The position numbers and the translations under genes are program-made. From the NCBI RefSeq assembly GCF_000293865.2, contig NZ_ALKN02000003.1, positions 62,001 through 126,000 of the forward strand: 64,000 nucleotides of DNA, given 5' to 3'. This document shows, piece after piece, positions 17,999 to 28,728 of this stretch (the first letter of the stretch is position 1; each line of letters begins with the position of its first letter). The notes under the pieces were generated by a model, which worked only from the letters and a program-made list of their open reading frames with translations, was not told where the DNA came from and did no database searches. This DNA is from Limnohabitans sp. Rim28. Its GTDB lineage: Bacteria; Pseudomonadota; Gammaproteobacteria; Burkholderiales; Burkholderiaceae_C.

Positions 17999-18232
17999 TT
18001 AGGCTTGACCGCGTGCGCGCAGATCTGCGAGCACGGCATCGATGCCGTTTTTGTCGATCAGGCGCAGAGCGGCGCTGGAAACGCGCAGACGCACCCAACG
18101 GTTTTCTGTTTCAACCCAGAAACGACGGTATTGCAGGTTCGGCAGGAACCGGCGCTTGGTTTTGTTGTTGGCGTGGGAAACGTTGTTTCCCGTCATTGGG
18201 CCTTTGCCCGTTACGTCGCAAACGCGTGCCAT
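17999..18232 (-). CDS. rpmB: 50S ribosomal protein L28
   Basis: A 77-residue ribosomal protein starting [20 protein letters not shown], with the conserved [11 protein letters not shown] and the [15 protein letters not shown] region. The length equals the proteobacterial family. It leads the rpmB-rpmG operon. The ~180 bases between it and trxB hold the operon promoter and a CATGCA-GATT-TGCATG hairpin around 18279-18294 of unknown meaning. Confidence 0.96.
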   Translation of the reverse strand: MARVCDVTGKGPMTGNNVSHANNKTKRRFLPNLQYRRFWVETENRWVRLRVSSAALRLIDKNGIDAVLADLRARGQA

Positions 18233-18412
18233 GTGGACACTCCGATACTTTTAAAACAGCCGGTGCCGATGGGCCTCATGCAGATTTGCATGGGGCTTGG
18301 CGCTCCAGCCTCACCTCGCCAAGATGGGTGGCGGTATCCCAGATCGCTGAGCCTGTGATCTCCAACCCCAGGGCAGAGCAGATGCAGCAAAGCCTTGGAT
18401 TATAACCAGAAA

Positions 18413-19411
<999 letters not shown>

Positions 19412-19534
19412 CTACAGACTATTGCTGCACCTTGGATTGTAAGAAACCACCAAAGTCAGGTGGGTCTGGGGGCTTACAGCTCAGACCAGTCAGGCGAAAT
19501 CCAGGCCTGATCGGGTAAGCTTGGCGGCTAATTT

Positions 19535-21934
19535 ATGACCTATTCACTCCACACCCTGATCAACCCGACGGCCCGAAGCCGAGAGCCCGACGCGCCTGCG
19601 TCGTTCTGGTCGCGGTTTGCGCAAGAAATTGGCTTGTTGCTGGGTGGTGTGTTGCTTGTTTTGGCCCTGCTGTCGTTGTTGACGTATCACCCGGGCGACG
19701 CCGCTTGGTCCACATCGGGCCATGGTGAGGGTCTGCGCAATTGGGTGGGGCGTGCGGGCGCTTGGGTGTCTGACCTGGCGTTTTTTGGCCTCGGGTTTTC
19801 GGCTTGGTGGTGCCTGATGGTTGGCGCACAGGTCTGGCTTTCCGGTTTTGCCCGCTGGATGCGCGGTCCGGCTCAGGACGAATCCCCCCATTTGCCTTCA
19901 GCTTGGCGGCAAAGCCGCTGGACGTTTTGGGCCGGGCTGCTGGTGTTGCTGGCCGCCAGCGCCAGCTTGGAATGGGCACGTTTGTACCGTCTTGAGCCCT
20001 TGCTGCCGGGCCACAGCGGTGGTGTGTTGGGCTATTGGATGGGATCGATCAGCGAGCAATGGTTGGGGTTCACAGGCGCTGCCGTTTTGAGTCTCTCCTT
20101 GGTGGTTTTGGGTGTGTCTTGGGTTTTTCGTTTCTCTTGGGGCGAGCTGGCCGAAGCTCTGGGCGCCCGGATCGATGGCTTGATCCAATCCAGACACGTC
20201 AAGCGCGAAATACAGGAAGACTTGGCTTTGGGGCAGCGGGCTTTGCGCGAGCGCGAAAAATCGCTCTCAGTGCAGGCGGTGGAGCCTCGGTGGGACTTGG
20301 ACCCGGTCATCGCCCCCGAAGGACAGTTGGATCTGGAGCCCGTCCCTTTGATGGCGCAGTCCCCAGCCCCCATGGTCATTGAGCCCGGTGTCATCGAAGT
20401 GCCGCGCAGCGAACGCGTGGTCAAAGAGCGTCAAAAACCACTTTTCAACGAATTGCCGGACAGCAAGTTGCCCCAAGTGGATTTGCTCGACAGCTTGTCC
20501 ATCCGCCAAGAGACGGTGTCACCCGAAACGCTGGAAATGACCAGCCGCCTGATCGAGAAAAAACTCAAGGATTTTGGTGTTGAGGTGCGCGTGGTGGCTG
20601 CTGCACCAGGCCCTGTGATCACGCGTTACGAAATCGAACCCGCCACGGGCGTCAAAGGCGCGCAGGTGGTGAACCTTGCCAGAGACCTGGCGCGTTCGCT
20701 CAGCTTGGTCTCGATCCGGGTGATCGAGACCATTCCGGGCAAGAACTACATGGCGCTGGAGTTGCCCAACGCCAAGCGCCAATCCATCAAGCTGAGCGAA
20801 ATTTTGGGCTCTCAGGTGTACAACGAGGCCAAGTCGATGTTGACCATGGGCTTGGGCAAAGACATCATCGGCAACCCGGTGGTGGCCGATCTGGCCAAGA
20901 TGCCGCACGTCTTGGTGGCTGGTACCACCGGCTCGGGCAAGTCGGTGGGCATCAACGCCATGATTTTGTCGCTGCTTTACAAAGCCGAAGCGCGTGATGT
21001 GCGCCTCTTGATGATCGACCCCAAGATGCTGGAGATGTCGGTCTATGAAGGCATTCCGCACCTGCTGGCTCCGGTGGTGACCGACATGCGCCAAGCCGCG
21101 CACGGCCTGAACTGGTGCGTGGCCGAGATGGAAAAGCGCTACAAGCTGATGAGCAAGATGGGCGTGCGCAATCTGGCCGGTTACAACCAGAAAATCGACG
21201 AGGCCACGGCCCGCGAAGAGTTCATCTACAACCCCTTCAGCTTGACGCCTGATGATCCCGAGCCACTCAAGCGCTTGCCCCACATCGTGGTGGTGATCGA
21301 TGAGCTGGCCGACCTGATGATGGTGGTGGGCAAGAAAATCGAAGAGCTGATTGCGCGTCTGGCCCAAAAGGCCCGCGCAGCGGGTATTCACTTGATACTG
21401 GCCACCCAGCGCCCCAGCGTGGACGTGATCACAGGTTTGATCAAAGCCAATATTCCGACGCGCATTGCGTTTCAGGTGTCGAGCAAGATCGACAGCCGCA
21501 CCATCTTGGACCAGATGGGCGCCGAAGCCCTGTTGGGCATGGGTGACATGCTTTACATGCCTTCAGGCACGGGCTTTCCGATTCGCGTTCATGGCGCTTT
21601 TGTCAGTGACGAAGAAGTTCACCGCGTGGTCAGCTACCTGAAAAGCCAGGGTGAGCCCGACTACATCGAAGGCGTGCTTGAAGGCGGCACCACAGACGAC
21701 GACGGCGGCATTCTGGGCGAGGGTGACAACAGTGAAAAAGACCCGATGTACGACCAGGCGGTTGAGGTGGTTTTGAAAAACCGCAAGGCCAGCATCTCGC
21801 TGGTGCAACGCCACCTCAAGATCGGTTACAACCGCGCTGCCCGTTTGGTCGAAGACATGGAAAAAGCGGGCCTGGTCAGCAGCATGAGCGGTAGCGGCCA
21901 GCGTGAAATTTTGGTGCCCGCCCGGGCTGAATGA
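19535..21934 (+). CDS. ftsK: DNA translocase FtsK/SpoIIIE family
   Basis: A 799-residue septal DNA pump. Four N-terminal membrane helices lie within about residues 25-190, followed by a short linker. The motor has Walker A GTTGSGKS near residue 466 and Walker [16 protein letters not shown]-terminal winged-helix gamma domain ([32 protein letters not shown]) reads KOPS sequences and activates XerCD at dif. The linker is short compared with E. coli, as in many betaproteobacteria. The stop overlaps the lolA start (ATGA), so lolA and probably rarA are co-transcribed. Confidence 0.95.
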   Translation: MTYSLHTLINPTARSREPDAPASFWSRFAQEIGLLLGGVLLVLALLSLLTYHPGDAAWSTSGHGEGLRNWVGRAGAWVSDLAFFGLGFSAWWCLMVGAQVWLSGFARWMRGPAQDESPHLPSAWRQSRWTFWAGLLVLLAASASLEWARLYRLEPLLPGHSGGVLGYWMGSISEQWLGFTGAAVLSLSLVVLGVSWVFRFSWGELAEALGARIDGLIQSRHVKREIQEDLALGQRALREREKSLSVQAVEPRWDLDPVIAPEGQLDLEPVPLMAQSPAPMVIEPGVIEVPRSERVVKERQKPLFNELPDSKLPQVDLLDSLSIRQETVSPETLEMTSRLIEKKLKDFGVEVRVVAAAPGPVITRYEIEPATGVKGAQVVNLARDLARSLSLVSIRVIETIPGKNYMALELPNAKRQSIKLSEILGSQVYNEAKSMLTMGLGKDIIGNPVVADLAKMPHVLVAGTTGSGKSVGINAMILSLLYKAEARDVRLLMIDPKMLEMSVYEGIPHLLAPVVTDMRQAAHGLNWCVAEMEKRYKLMSKMGVRNLAGYNQKIDEATAREEFIYNPFSLTPDDPEPLKRLPHIVVVIDELADLMMVVGKKIEELIARLAQKARAAGIHLILATQRPSVDVITGLIKANIPTRIAFQVSSKIDSRTILDQMGAEALLGMGDMLYMPSGTGFPIRVHGAFVSDEEVHRVVSYLKSQGEPDYIEGVLEGGTTDDDGGILGEGDNSEKDPMYDQAVEVVLKNRKASISLVQRHLKIGYNRAARLVEDMEKAGLVSSMSGSGQREILVPARAE

Positions 21935-22626
21935 TTCGCATGAAAAGTCAATCGATGACGCGCCGCAGCGCTTGGGTTTTGGGTCTCCAGAGTTGGATGG
22001 CGTGGGGGGTTTTGTCTTTGGCATTGCCCGTCTACGCCGATGGCGTTGACTTGTTGGCGCAGTTCGTCAAACAAACCCGCAGTGGCCGTGCAGATTTCAC
22101 CCAGGTGGTCACTTCGCCAAGCCGCGCAGGCCAAGCGCCGCGCAGCAAAACATCCAGCGGCAGTTTTGAGTTTCAACGGCCCGGTAAATTCCGGTTCGAT
22201 TACCGCAAGCCCTTTTTGCAAACCTTGTTGGCGGATGGTCAAACCTTGTGGCTGCACGATGTGGACTTGAACCAAGTCACGGCGCGCAAGCAGCAGCAGG
22301 TTTTGGGCGCCACGCCGGTGGCCTTGTTGACTTCCGCTGCTGATTTGCAATCCCTCAAAACGGACTTTCAGTTCAGCCCAGAGCCTGCCCGTGATGGTTT
22401 GGAGTGGGTGCGTGCCACGCCTGTGGCGCAGGACGGCCAAATCCGCGCGGTCATGGTGGGTTTGCGTGCCACGCCCACGGGCGCAGAGTTGGCCGTGCTC
22501 GATGTGCAAGACAGCTTGGGCCAGCGCTCGGTGCTGACCTTTGCGGGTTTTCAGCTCAACCCGGCTTTGCCCGCCAGCCAATTTGTGTTCAAAGCCCCAG
22601 CGGGCGTCGACATCATTCGCCCTTGA
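21931..22626 (+). CDS. lolA: outer-membrane lipoprotein carrier protein LolA
   Basis: A 231-residue periplasmic chaperone that ferries lipoproteins from LolCDE to LolB. The signal peptide ends near residue 36 ([11 protein letters not shown]). The mature part shows the LolA pattern: [35 protein letters not shown] and a closing [15 protein letters not shown] at 21931 overlaps the ftsK stop codon; a second ATG lies three codons on. LolB occurs elsewhere in this window (48,829). Confidence 0.93.
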   Translation: MIRMKSQSMTRRSAWVLGLQSWMAWGVLSLALPVYADGVDLLAQFVKQTRSGRADFTQVVTSPSRAGQAPRSKTSSGSFEFQRPGKFRFDYRKPFLQTLLADGQTLWLHDVDLNQVTARKQQQVLGATPVALLTSAADLQSLKTDFQFSPEPARDGLEWVRATPVAQDGQIRAVMVGLRATPTGAELAVLDVQDSLGQRSVLTFAGFQLNPALPASQFVFKAPAGVDIIRP

Positions 22627-22642
22627 TGCCGTCCAGGTGTCC

Positions 22643-23941
22643 ATGAAAGCCGCCCCCATTCCGCCACATGCCCCCTTGGCCGAGCGTCTGCGCCCGCGCC
22701 ACTTGGGTGAGGTGATCGGGCAGCAACACCTGCTCGGCGATGGCATGGCCTTGCGCCTGGCATTCGAGTCGGGTCAGCCGCACAGTTGCATTTTGTGGGG
22801 GCCGCCTGGTGTGGGCAAAACCACCATCGCGCGTTTGATGGCCGATGCTTTTGATGCACAGTTTTTGAGCATCAGCGCGGTGTTGGGGGGCATCAAGGAC
22901 ATTCGAGAAGCGGTTGAGAAAGCCGAAGCCGCCCGCACCGGCTTGCACCCCCAGCGCACCATCATGTTTGTGGACGAGGTGCACCGCTTCAACAAAAGCC
23001 AGCAGGACGCGTTTTTGCCGCATGTGGAAAGCGGCCTGTTCACCTTCATCGGCGCGACCACCGAAAACCCGTCCTTCGAGGTGAACTCGGCCTTGCTGTC
23101 ACGGGCTGCGGTTTATGTCTTGCAGCCCTTGGCTGAAGACGACTTGGGCCACATCGTGGTGCGGGCGCAAGCCATCCAGGCGATTCCCGCCATCGAGCCC
23201 GAAGCGCTGACCCGCTTGTTGGCCTACGCCGATGGCGATGCCCGGCGCTTGCTCAACACGCTGGAGACCTTGGCCATGGCCGCCAAGCAAGAGGCCATCG
23301 ATCCGGTCACAGACACTTGGTTGATGCGGGTGTTGGGTGAGCGCATGCGGCGCTACGACAAAGGCGGTGAGCAGTTTTACGACACCATCAGCGCCTTGCA
23401 CAAATCGGTGCGCGGCTCCGACCCCGATGCCGCCTTGTATTGGTTTGTGCGCATGCTGGATGGCGGTGCAGACCCGCGCTACATGGCCCGTCGCCTGATC
23501 CGCATGGCCAGCGAAGACATCGGTCTGGCCGACCCGCGTGCACTGCGCATGGCGCTGGATGCGGCCGATGTCTATGAACGATTGGGCAGCCCAGAAGGTG
23601 AGCTGACGCTGGCGCAGTGCGTGATTTACCTGGCCATGGCGCCCAAGTCCAATGCGGCCTACAAAGCATTCAAAGAGGCCAAGGCGTGGGTGAAAAAAGA
23701 TGGCACCCGCCCAGTGCCCATGCACCTGCGCAATGCGCCGACCCAGCTCATGAAGCAGCTGGACTACGGCAAAGGTTACCGTTATGCCCATGACGAGGAC
23801 GATGGCTTTGCGGCGGGCGAGCGTTATTTGCCCGATGGCATGCCTGAGCCTGGCTTTTACAGACCCGTTCGGCGGGGCCTAGAGATCAAAATTGCGGACA
23901 AACTGGAAGAACTGCGAAAGAAAAATTCAGCCACAGGGTAA
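22643..23941 (+). CDS. rarA: replication-associated recombination protein A (MgsA/RarA)
   Basis: A 432-residue AAA+ ATPase of the RarA/MgsA/WRNIP1 clamp-loader-like family, acting at stalled replication forks. The Walker A motif is GPPGVGKTT, the Walker B segment is MFVDEVHRFNKSQQD, sensor 1 is GATTENPSFEV, and the C-terminal tetramerisation domain carries KSVRGSDPDAALYW. ATG at 22643 gives MKAAPIPPHAPLAERLRP. It follows lolA by 16 bases, completing an ftsK-lolA-rarA transcription unit common in proteobacteria. Confidence 0.95.
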   Translation: MKAAPIPPHAPLAERLRPRHLGEVIGQQHLLGDGMALRLAFESGQPHSCILWGPPGVGKTTIARLMADAFDAQFLSISAVLGGIKDIREAVEKAEAARTGLHPQRTIMFVDEVHRFNKSQQDAFLPHVESGLFTFIGATTENPSFEVNSALLSRAAVYVLQPLAEDDLGHIVVRAQAIQAIPAIEPEALTRLLAYADGDARRLLNTLETLAMAAKQEAIDPVTDTWLMRVLGERMRRYDKGGEQFYDTISALHKSVRGSDPDAALYWFVRMLDGGADPRYMARRLIRMASEDIGLADPRALRMALDAADVYERLGSPEGELTLAQCVIYLAMAPKSNAAYKAFKEAKAWVKKDGTRPVPMHLRNAPTQLMKQLDYGKGYRYAHDEDDGFAAGERYLPDGMPEPGFYRPVRRGLEIKIADKLEELRKKNSATG

Positions 23942-23988
23942 GTCCTGACCGGATTGAATTCGGAAGGACTCATTTCTTTCACTACAAT

Positions 23989-24031
23989 CCCGCCACCCCG
24001 CCCGGTGCATCACAGATCTGGCGGGTTTTTT
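23989..24031 (+). terminator. terminator-like hairpin between rarA and livH
   Basis: CCCGCCA (23989-23995) pairs with TGGCGGG (24019-24025), followed by six T. The loop of 23 bases is long. It most simply ends the ftsK-lolA-rarA transcript. A TACAAT hexamer immediately upstream makes an attenuator conceivable, but I see no -35 at proper spacing. Confidence 0.6.
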
Positions 24032-24128
24032 GCTAGTGCTCAGGGCTCACCCAAAAGGCGAGGTCTGATCAAAAAAAACAACCGACGCAGTGGGCTGCTA
24101 AGCGCAGCGCAACACACGGAGAGATTCA

Positions 24129-25058
24129 ATGGACGTCTTTTTGCAGCAGGTCATCAATGGCCTGGTCATGGGCAGCATGTACGCCTTGGTGGCTTTGGGT
24201 TACACCATGGTGTACGGCATCATCAACCTGATCAACTTTGCGCACGGCGAAGTGCTGATGGTGGGCGCTCTGACCAGCTGGTCTGCCATCGGCATGATGC
24301 AAGACGCCATGCCCGGCTCGCCGGGTTGGGTCATTTTGATTTTGGCCACCTTGATTGCCTGTGTCGTGGCTGCGGTGCTCAACTTCACCATTGAAAAAGT
24401 CGCTTACCGGCCCCTGCGCAACAGCCCCAAGTTGGCGCCCCTGATCACGGCCATTGGCATGAGCATTTTGTTGCAAACACTGGCCATGATCATCTGGAAG
24501 CCCAACTACAAGGCTTACCCCACGCTGCTGTCCAGCACGCCCATCAACATGGGTGGCGTGGTGATCACGCCCACCCAAATCATGATTTTGGGCGTCACGG
24601 CTGTGTCGCTGGCCATCTTGATGTGGCTGGTCAACTACACCCGTTTGGGCCGGGCCATGCGGGCCACATCTGAAAACCCGCGCGTGGCCGCCTTGATGGG
24701 CGTCAAGCCCGACATGGTGATCTCGGCCACCTTTGTGATTGGGGCGGTTTTGGCGGCCATTGCGGGTGTGATGTACGCCTCCAACTACGGCACGGCGCAG
24801 CATGCCATGGGCTTCTTGCCGGGCCTCAAAGCCTTCACCGCAGCGGTGTTTGGCGGCATTGGCAACCTGGCAGGCGCCGTCATTGGCGGTATCTTGCTGG
24901 GCCTGATCGAAGCCATCGGATCGGGCTACATCGGCTACCTGACAGGTGGCGTTTTGGGCAGCCACTACACCGATATTTTTGCGTTCATCGTGCTCATCAT
25001 CGTGCTGACTCTGCGCCCTTCGGGGCTGATGGGTGAGCGTGTGGCCGATCGCGCTTGA
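24129..25058 (+). CDS. livH: branched-chain amino acid ABC transporter permease LivH
   Basis: A 309-residue inner-membrane permease of the LivH family with about eight hydrophobic segments. It begins MDVFLQQVINGLVMGSMYAL; conserved stretches are GYTMVYGIINLINFAHGE and the cytoplasmic coupling loop GRAMRATSENPRVAALMGV. GGAGAG precedes the ATG. It is the first gene of livHMGF, in which each gene abuts or overlaps the next. The transported substrate could be a branched-chain amino acid or another amide or amino acid. Confidence 0.93.
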   Translation: MDVFLQQVINGLVMGSMYALVALGYTMVYGIINLINFAHGEVLMVGALTSWSAIGMMQDAMPGSPGWVILILATLIACVVAAVLNFTIEKVAYRPLRNSPKLAPLITAIGMSILLQTLAMIIWKPNYKAYPTLLSSTPINMGGVVITPTQIMILGVTAVSLAILMWLVNYTRLGRAMRATSENPRVAALMGVKPDMVISATFVIGAVLAAIAGVMYASNYGTAQHAMGFLPGLKAFTAAVFGGIGNLAGAVIGGILLGLIEAIGSGYIGYLTGGVLGSHYTDIFAFIVLIIVLTLRPSGLMGERVADRA

Positions 25059-26158
25059 TGGAGATGAACATGAACATGAACTTGAACCTCCACAAAACCG
25101 TTCAATACATCCTGATCGGCGTGGGCTTGCTGGTCTTGCCGCTCATTCTTCAAAGTTTTGGCAACGCCTGGGTGCGCATTGCCGACATGGCACTGCTCTA
25201 CATCTTGTTGGCGATTGGTCTGAACATCGTGGTGGGCTACGCCGGTTTGCTTGACTTGGGCTATGTGGCCTTTTTTGCGGTGGGCGCTTACATGTACGGC
25301 TTGCTGTCTTCGCCGCACCTGATCAACACGTTCACCACCATGGCCAGCACGTTTCCCGGTGGCTTGCACATGTCCATCTGGCTGATCTTGCCTTTGGCTG
25401 CCGCTTTGGCGGGTTTGTTCGGCATGTTGCTCGGGGCGCCCACGCTCAAGTTGCGGGGCGACTATCTGGCCATCGTGACTTTGGGCTTTGGTGAAATCAT
25501 CCGTGTGTTCCTCAACAACTTGGACCACCCCGTCAACATCACCAACGGCCCCAAGGGGCTGGACCAGATCGACCCCATCTCTATTTTTGGTGTCAATTTG
25601 GGCAAAAAACTGATGGTGGGCGATTTTGAAATCGCCTCTGTCACGTTGTACTACTACCTGTTTCTGAGTTTGGTGCTGGTGACGATTTTGATCTCTCACA
25701 GGTTGGAAGTGTCGCGCATTGGCCGGGCTTGGATGGCGATTCGTGAAGATGAAATCGCCGCCAAAGCCATGGGCCTGAACACCCGCAACCTCAAGCTCTT
25801 GGCCTTTGGCATGGGCGCTACTTTCGGTGGCGTGTCGGGTGCGATGTTCGCTGGTTTCCAGGGCTTCATCTCGCCCGAGTCCTTCAGTTTGATGGAGTCG
25901 GTGATGATCGTCGCCATGGTGGTGTTGGGCGGCTTGGGTTATTTGCCCGGCGTCATTTTGGGCGCCATTTTGCTGTCGGCTTTGCCCGAAGTTTTGCGTT
26001 ACGTGGCCGGCCCCTTGCAAGAGATGACGGGTGGTCGTTTGGATGCTTCCATCCTGCGCCAATTGCTCGTGGCACTGGCCATGATCGTGATCATGTTGAT
26101 GCGGCCTCGTGGGCTGTGGCCTTCGCCTGAGCATGGCAAATCGCTCCAGACGAAATGA
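25058..26158 (+). CDS. livM: branched-chain amino acid ABC transporter permease LivM
   Basis: A membrane permease of about 366 residues pairing with LivH. Signatures are IGLNIVVGYAGLLDLGYVAFFAVGAY and GRAWMAIREDEIAAKAMGLN. The start codon is uncertain: ATG at 25058 overlaps the livH stop (TGATG), while a later ATG at 25070 has GGAG six bases before it. Overlap with livH and with livG indicates translational coupling. Confidence 0.93.
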   Translation: MEMNMNMNLNLHKTVQYILIGVGLLVLPLILQSFGNAWVRIADMALLYILLAIGLNIVVGYAGLLDLGYVAFFAVGAYMYGLLSSPHLINTFTTMASTFPGGLHMSIWLILPLAAALAGLFGMLLGAPTLKLRGDYLAIVTLGFGEIIRVFLNNLDHPVNITNGPKGLDQIDPISIFGVNLGKKLMVGDFEIASVTLYYYLFLSLVLVTILISHRLEVSRIGRAWMAIREDEIAAKAMGLNTRNLKLLAFGMGATFGGVSGAMFAGFQGFISPESFSLMESVMIVAMVVLGGLGYLPGVILGAILLSALPEVLRYVAGPLQEMTGGRLDASILRQLLVALAMIVIMLMRPRGLWPSPEHGKSLQTK

Positions 26159-26955
26159 CGGAGCCGACCATGAGCCAAACTGTCCACCAAGACACCGTCC
26201 TCCATGTCACTGGTATTTCAAAGCGCTTTGGCGGTTTGCAGGCCCTGTCTGACGTGGGCATCACCATCCAGCGCGGTCAGGTCTATGGCCTGATCGGCCC
26301 CAACGGTGCAGGCAAAACCACCTTCTTCAATGTGATCACGGGCCTTTACACCCCCGACAGCGGCAACTTTGAGCTGGCGGGCAAACCCTACCAGCCCACT
26401 GCGGTGCACGAAGTGGCCAAGGCGGGCATTGCCCGCACCTTCCAAAACATCCGTTTGTTCGCCGAAATGACGGCGCTTGAAAACGTGATGGTGGGTCGCC
26501 ATGTGCGCACCCATTCGGGCTTGCTGGGGGCGATTTTCCGCACAACCAGCTTCAAAGCCGAGGAAGCGGCCATTGCTCAGAGGGCACAAGAACTGCTCGA
26601 CTATGTGGGCATTGGCAAATACGCCGACTACAAGGCCCGCACGCTTTCTTATGGGGACCAACGCCGCTTGGAGATTGCCCGCGCTTTGGCCACCGACCCG
26701 CAATTGATCGCGCTGGACGAGCCTGCAGCCGGCATGAACGCGACCGAGAAGGTGCAGTTGCGCGAGTTGATCGATCAGATCCGCAAAGACAACCGCACCA
26801 TCTTGCTCATCGAGCACGATGTGAAGTTGGTCATGGGCTTGTGTGACCGCGTCACAGTGCTCGACTATGGCAAGCAAATAGCCGAAGGCACGCCTGCCGA
26901 AGTGCAGAAAAACGAAAAAGTGATTGAAGCCTATCTGGGCACGGGAGGGCACTGA
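26155..26955 (+). CDS. livG: branched-chain amino acid ABC transporter ATPase LivG
   Basis: A 266-residue ATP-binding subunit: Walker A GPNGAGKTT, the LivG-type ARTFQNIRLFAEMTALENV segment after the Q-loop, signature LSYGDQRRLEIARAL, Walker B LIALDEPAAGMN. It has the extra C-terminal piece AEGTPAEVQKNEKVIEAYLG typical of LivG. The first ATG at 26155 overlaps the livM stop; ATG at 26170 has GGAG before it and may be the true start. Confidence 0.94.
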   Translation: MTEPTMSQTVHQDTVLHVTGISKRFGGLQALSDVGITIQRGQVYGLIGPNGAGKTTFFNVITGLYTPDSGNFELAGKPYQPTAVHEVAKAGIARTFQNIRLFAEMTALENVMVGRHVRTHSGLLGAIFRTTSFKAEEAAIAQRAQELLDYVGIGKYADYKARTLSYGDQRRLEIARALATDPQLIALDEPAAGMNATEKVQLRELIDQIRKDNRTILLIEHDVKLVMGLCDRVTVLDYGKQIAEGTPAEVQKNEKVIEAYLGTGGH

Positions 26956-26956
26956 G

Positions 26957-27673
26957 ATGGCCAAAGTACTTTTGAAAGTCAAAGACCTGCAGGTGGGCTA
27001 CGGCGGCATCCAGGCGGTCAAGGGCGTGAGCCTGGACGTGCACGAAGGCGAACTGGTGTCCCTGATCGGCTCCAACGGTGCTGGCAAAACCACCACCATG
27101 AAAGCCATCACCGGCACTTTGCCCCTGCAAGCGGGCGACATTGAATACTTGGGCAAAAGCATCCAGGGCCAAGGCCCCTGGGACTTGGTCAGGCAAGGCT
27201 TGGCGATGGTGCCTGAAGGCCGTGGTGTTTTTACCCGCATGACCATCACCGAAAACCTGCAAATGGGCGCTTACATCCGCTCAGACACCAAAGGCATTGC
27301 GGACGACATCGAGAAGATGTTCACCATCTTCCCGCGCCTGCGTGAGCGCAAGGACCAGCTGGCGGGCACCATGTCGGGTGGCGAGCAGCAAATGCTGGCC
27401 ATGGGCCGCGCGCTCATGAGCCGTCCCAAAGTCTTGCTGCTCGACGAGCCCTCCATGGGCTTGTCGCCCATCATGGTGGACAAGATTTTCGAGGTGGTGC
27501 GCGATGTCTACGCCCAAGGCGTCACGGTGTTGCTGGTGGAGCAAAACGCCAGCCGCGCGCTGGCCATTGCCGATCGCGGTTACGTGATGGACTCGGGTCT
27601 GATCACCATGACCGGCGTGGGCAAGGACATGCTGGAAGACCCCAAGGTGCGGGCAGCCTATTTGGGCGAATGA
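26957..27673 (+). CDS. livF: branched-chain amino acid ABC transporter ATPase LivF
   Basis: A 238-residue second ATPase of the transporter: Walker A GSNGAGKTT, signature MSGGEQQMLAMGRALMSRP, Walker B VLLLDEPSMGLSP. ATG at 26957 lies one base beyond the livG stop. No livK-like periplasmic binding protein gene is in the operon or nearby, so the specificity component must be encoded elsewhere. A strong terminator follows. Confidence 0.94.
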   Translation: MAKVLLKVKDLQVGYGGIQAVKGVSLDVHEGELVSLIGSNGAGKTTTMKAITGTLPLQAGDIEYLGKSIQGQGPWDLVRQGLAMVPEGRGVFTRMTITENLQMGAYIRSDTKGIADDIEKMFTIFPRLRERKDQLAGTMSGGEQQMLAMGRALMSRPKVLLLDEPSMGLSPIMVDKIFEVVRDVYAQGVTVLLVEQNASRALAIADRGYVMDSGLITMTGVGKDMLEDPKVRAAYLGE

Positions 27674-27691
27674 GTCACCACCATCCGCCCA

Positions 27692-27721
27692 GCAAAAAGC
27701 CCGGCAAGCCGGGCTTTTTGC
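27692..27721. terminator. bidirectional terminator between livF and the Bug gene
   Basis: GCAAAAAGCCCGGC, AA, GCCGGGCTTTTTGC is a perfect 14-bp inverted repeat. T-runs lie on both strands, so it can end livHMGF on plus and the Bug-protein gene on minus. Confidence 0.93.
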
Positions 27722-27740
27722 ATCCAGGATCAGATCAAGC

Positions 27741-28706
27741 TCAATCCACCCGTGCCCCACTGGCTTTGACCACGCTCTCGTAGCGTGTCAGTTCTTTCTT
27801 CATGAACGCCCCAAATTGCTCAGGCGTGTTGCCCACCGGTTCGGCCATCAATTGGGCAAAGCGTGTTTTGGTCTCGGGGGCTTGCAGCGCGGTCACAAAA
27901 GCCTTGTTCAGGCGATCCACCACATCTCGGGGCGTGGCCGCAGGGGCCACCAGCCCCCACCAGGTGTCGATTTCAAAATCTTTCAGTGTTTCGCTCATGC
28001 TCGGGATATCGGGCAGGGCGCTGCTGCGTTGGGCGGTGGTCACGGCCAATGCTTTCAGGCGGCCAGCCTTGATGTTGGCGGCAGCCGTGGCCAGGTTGTC
28101 GAAGTTGAAGTCGACCTGCCCCGACAGCAAGGCCAGTTGAGCCGGGTTGCCGCCGTTGTAAGGAATGTGCACCGCAAAAATGCCTGCTGCGCGTTTGAAC
28201 ATCTCGCCAGCCAAGTGACCTGCACTGCCATTGCCGCCGGAGCCAAAGTTGAGCTTGGCGGGGTTGACTTTGGCATACGCCACCAAATCGGCCAGGGTGT
28301 TGATCTTCAGGCGCTGCGCGGTCTCAGCGTTCATCACCAGCACATTGGGCACGCGCAGCATTTGCGTGATGGGCGCGAAGTCGCGGCTGGCGTCGTAAGG
28401 CATCTTGGCAAACAGCCAGGGGTTGATGGCGTGCGTGGCCGTGGCCGCAATGCCAATGGTCAGGCCATCGGGTGCGGCTTTGGCCACCAAGTCGGCGCCC
28501 AGATTGCCACCGGCACCAGGTCGATTTTCAATGATCACTGTGCCCAAGCTGTCTCTCACCCGTTCGGCCAAAGCCCGGGCCGTGACATCGATGGGTCCGC
28601 CGGCGGCATAGGGGACGATGATGCGGATCGTTTTGCCTTGAGCCCATGCAGGGACCGAAAGGGCGAGTGAGGCGGCAGTGAATTGGCGGCGATTGATCAA
28701 CGGCAT
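27741..28706 (-). CDS. Bug-family tripartite tricarboxylate transporter binding protein
   Basis: A 321-residue periplasmic solute-binding protein of the Bug/TctC family. The signal peptide has a twin-arginine-like start, INRRQFTAASLALSVPAWA. Mature signatures are IIVPYAAGGPIDVTARALAE, VIIENRPGAGGNLGADLVAK and FGSGGNGSAGHLAGEMFK. Such proteins bind carboxylates and are greatly expanded in Burkholderiales. No tctA/tctB membrane genes are near, which is usual for orphan Bug proteins. It lies 22 bases downstream of the reductase gene on the same strand and may be co-transcribed with it. Confidence 0.9.
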   Translation of the reverse strand: MPLINRRQFTAASLALSVPAWAQGKTIRIIVPYAAGGPIDVTARALAERVRDSLGTVIIENRPGAGGNLGADLVAKAAPDGLTIGIAATATHAINPWLFAKMPYDASRDFAPITQMLRVPNVLVMNAETAQRLKINTLADLVAYAKVNPAKLNFGSGGNGSAGHLAGEMFKRAAGIFAVHIPYNGGNPAQLALLSGQVDFNFDNLATAAANIKAGRLKALAVTTAQRSSALPDIPSMSETLKDFEIDTWWGLVAPAATPRDVVDRLNKAFVTALQAPETKTRFAQLMAEPVGNTPEQFGAFMKKELTRYESVVKASGARVD

Positions 28707-28728
28707 GAGGGATTCCAGAAAAAGGGAA

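Noticed and set aside
20519-21391. Minus-strand open frame opposite ftsK
   Set aside because: ftsK Walker motifs lie on the other strand. The antisense product is histidine-rich and unlike any protein.
23954-23988. Promoter TTGAAT...TACAAT upstream of livH
   Set aside because: The hexamers are 23 bases apart, too far for a sigma-70 promoter, and are followed at once by a terminator-like hairpin.
24965-26134. Minus-strand open frame of about 390 codons opposite livM
   Set aside because: It is antisense to a conserved permease; the His/Gln-rich composition is typical of antisense reading of membrane proteins.
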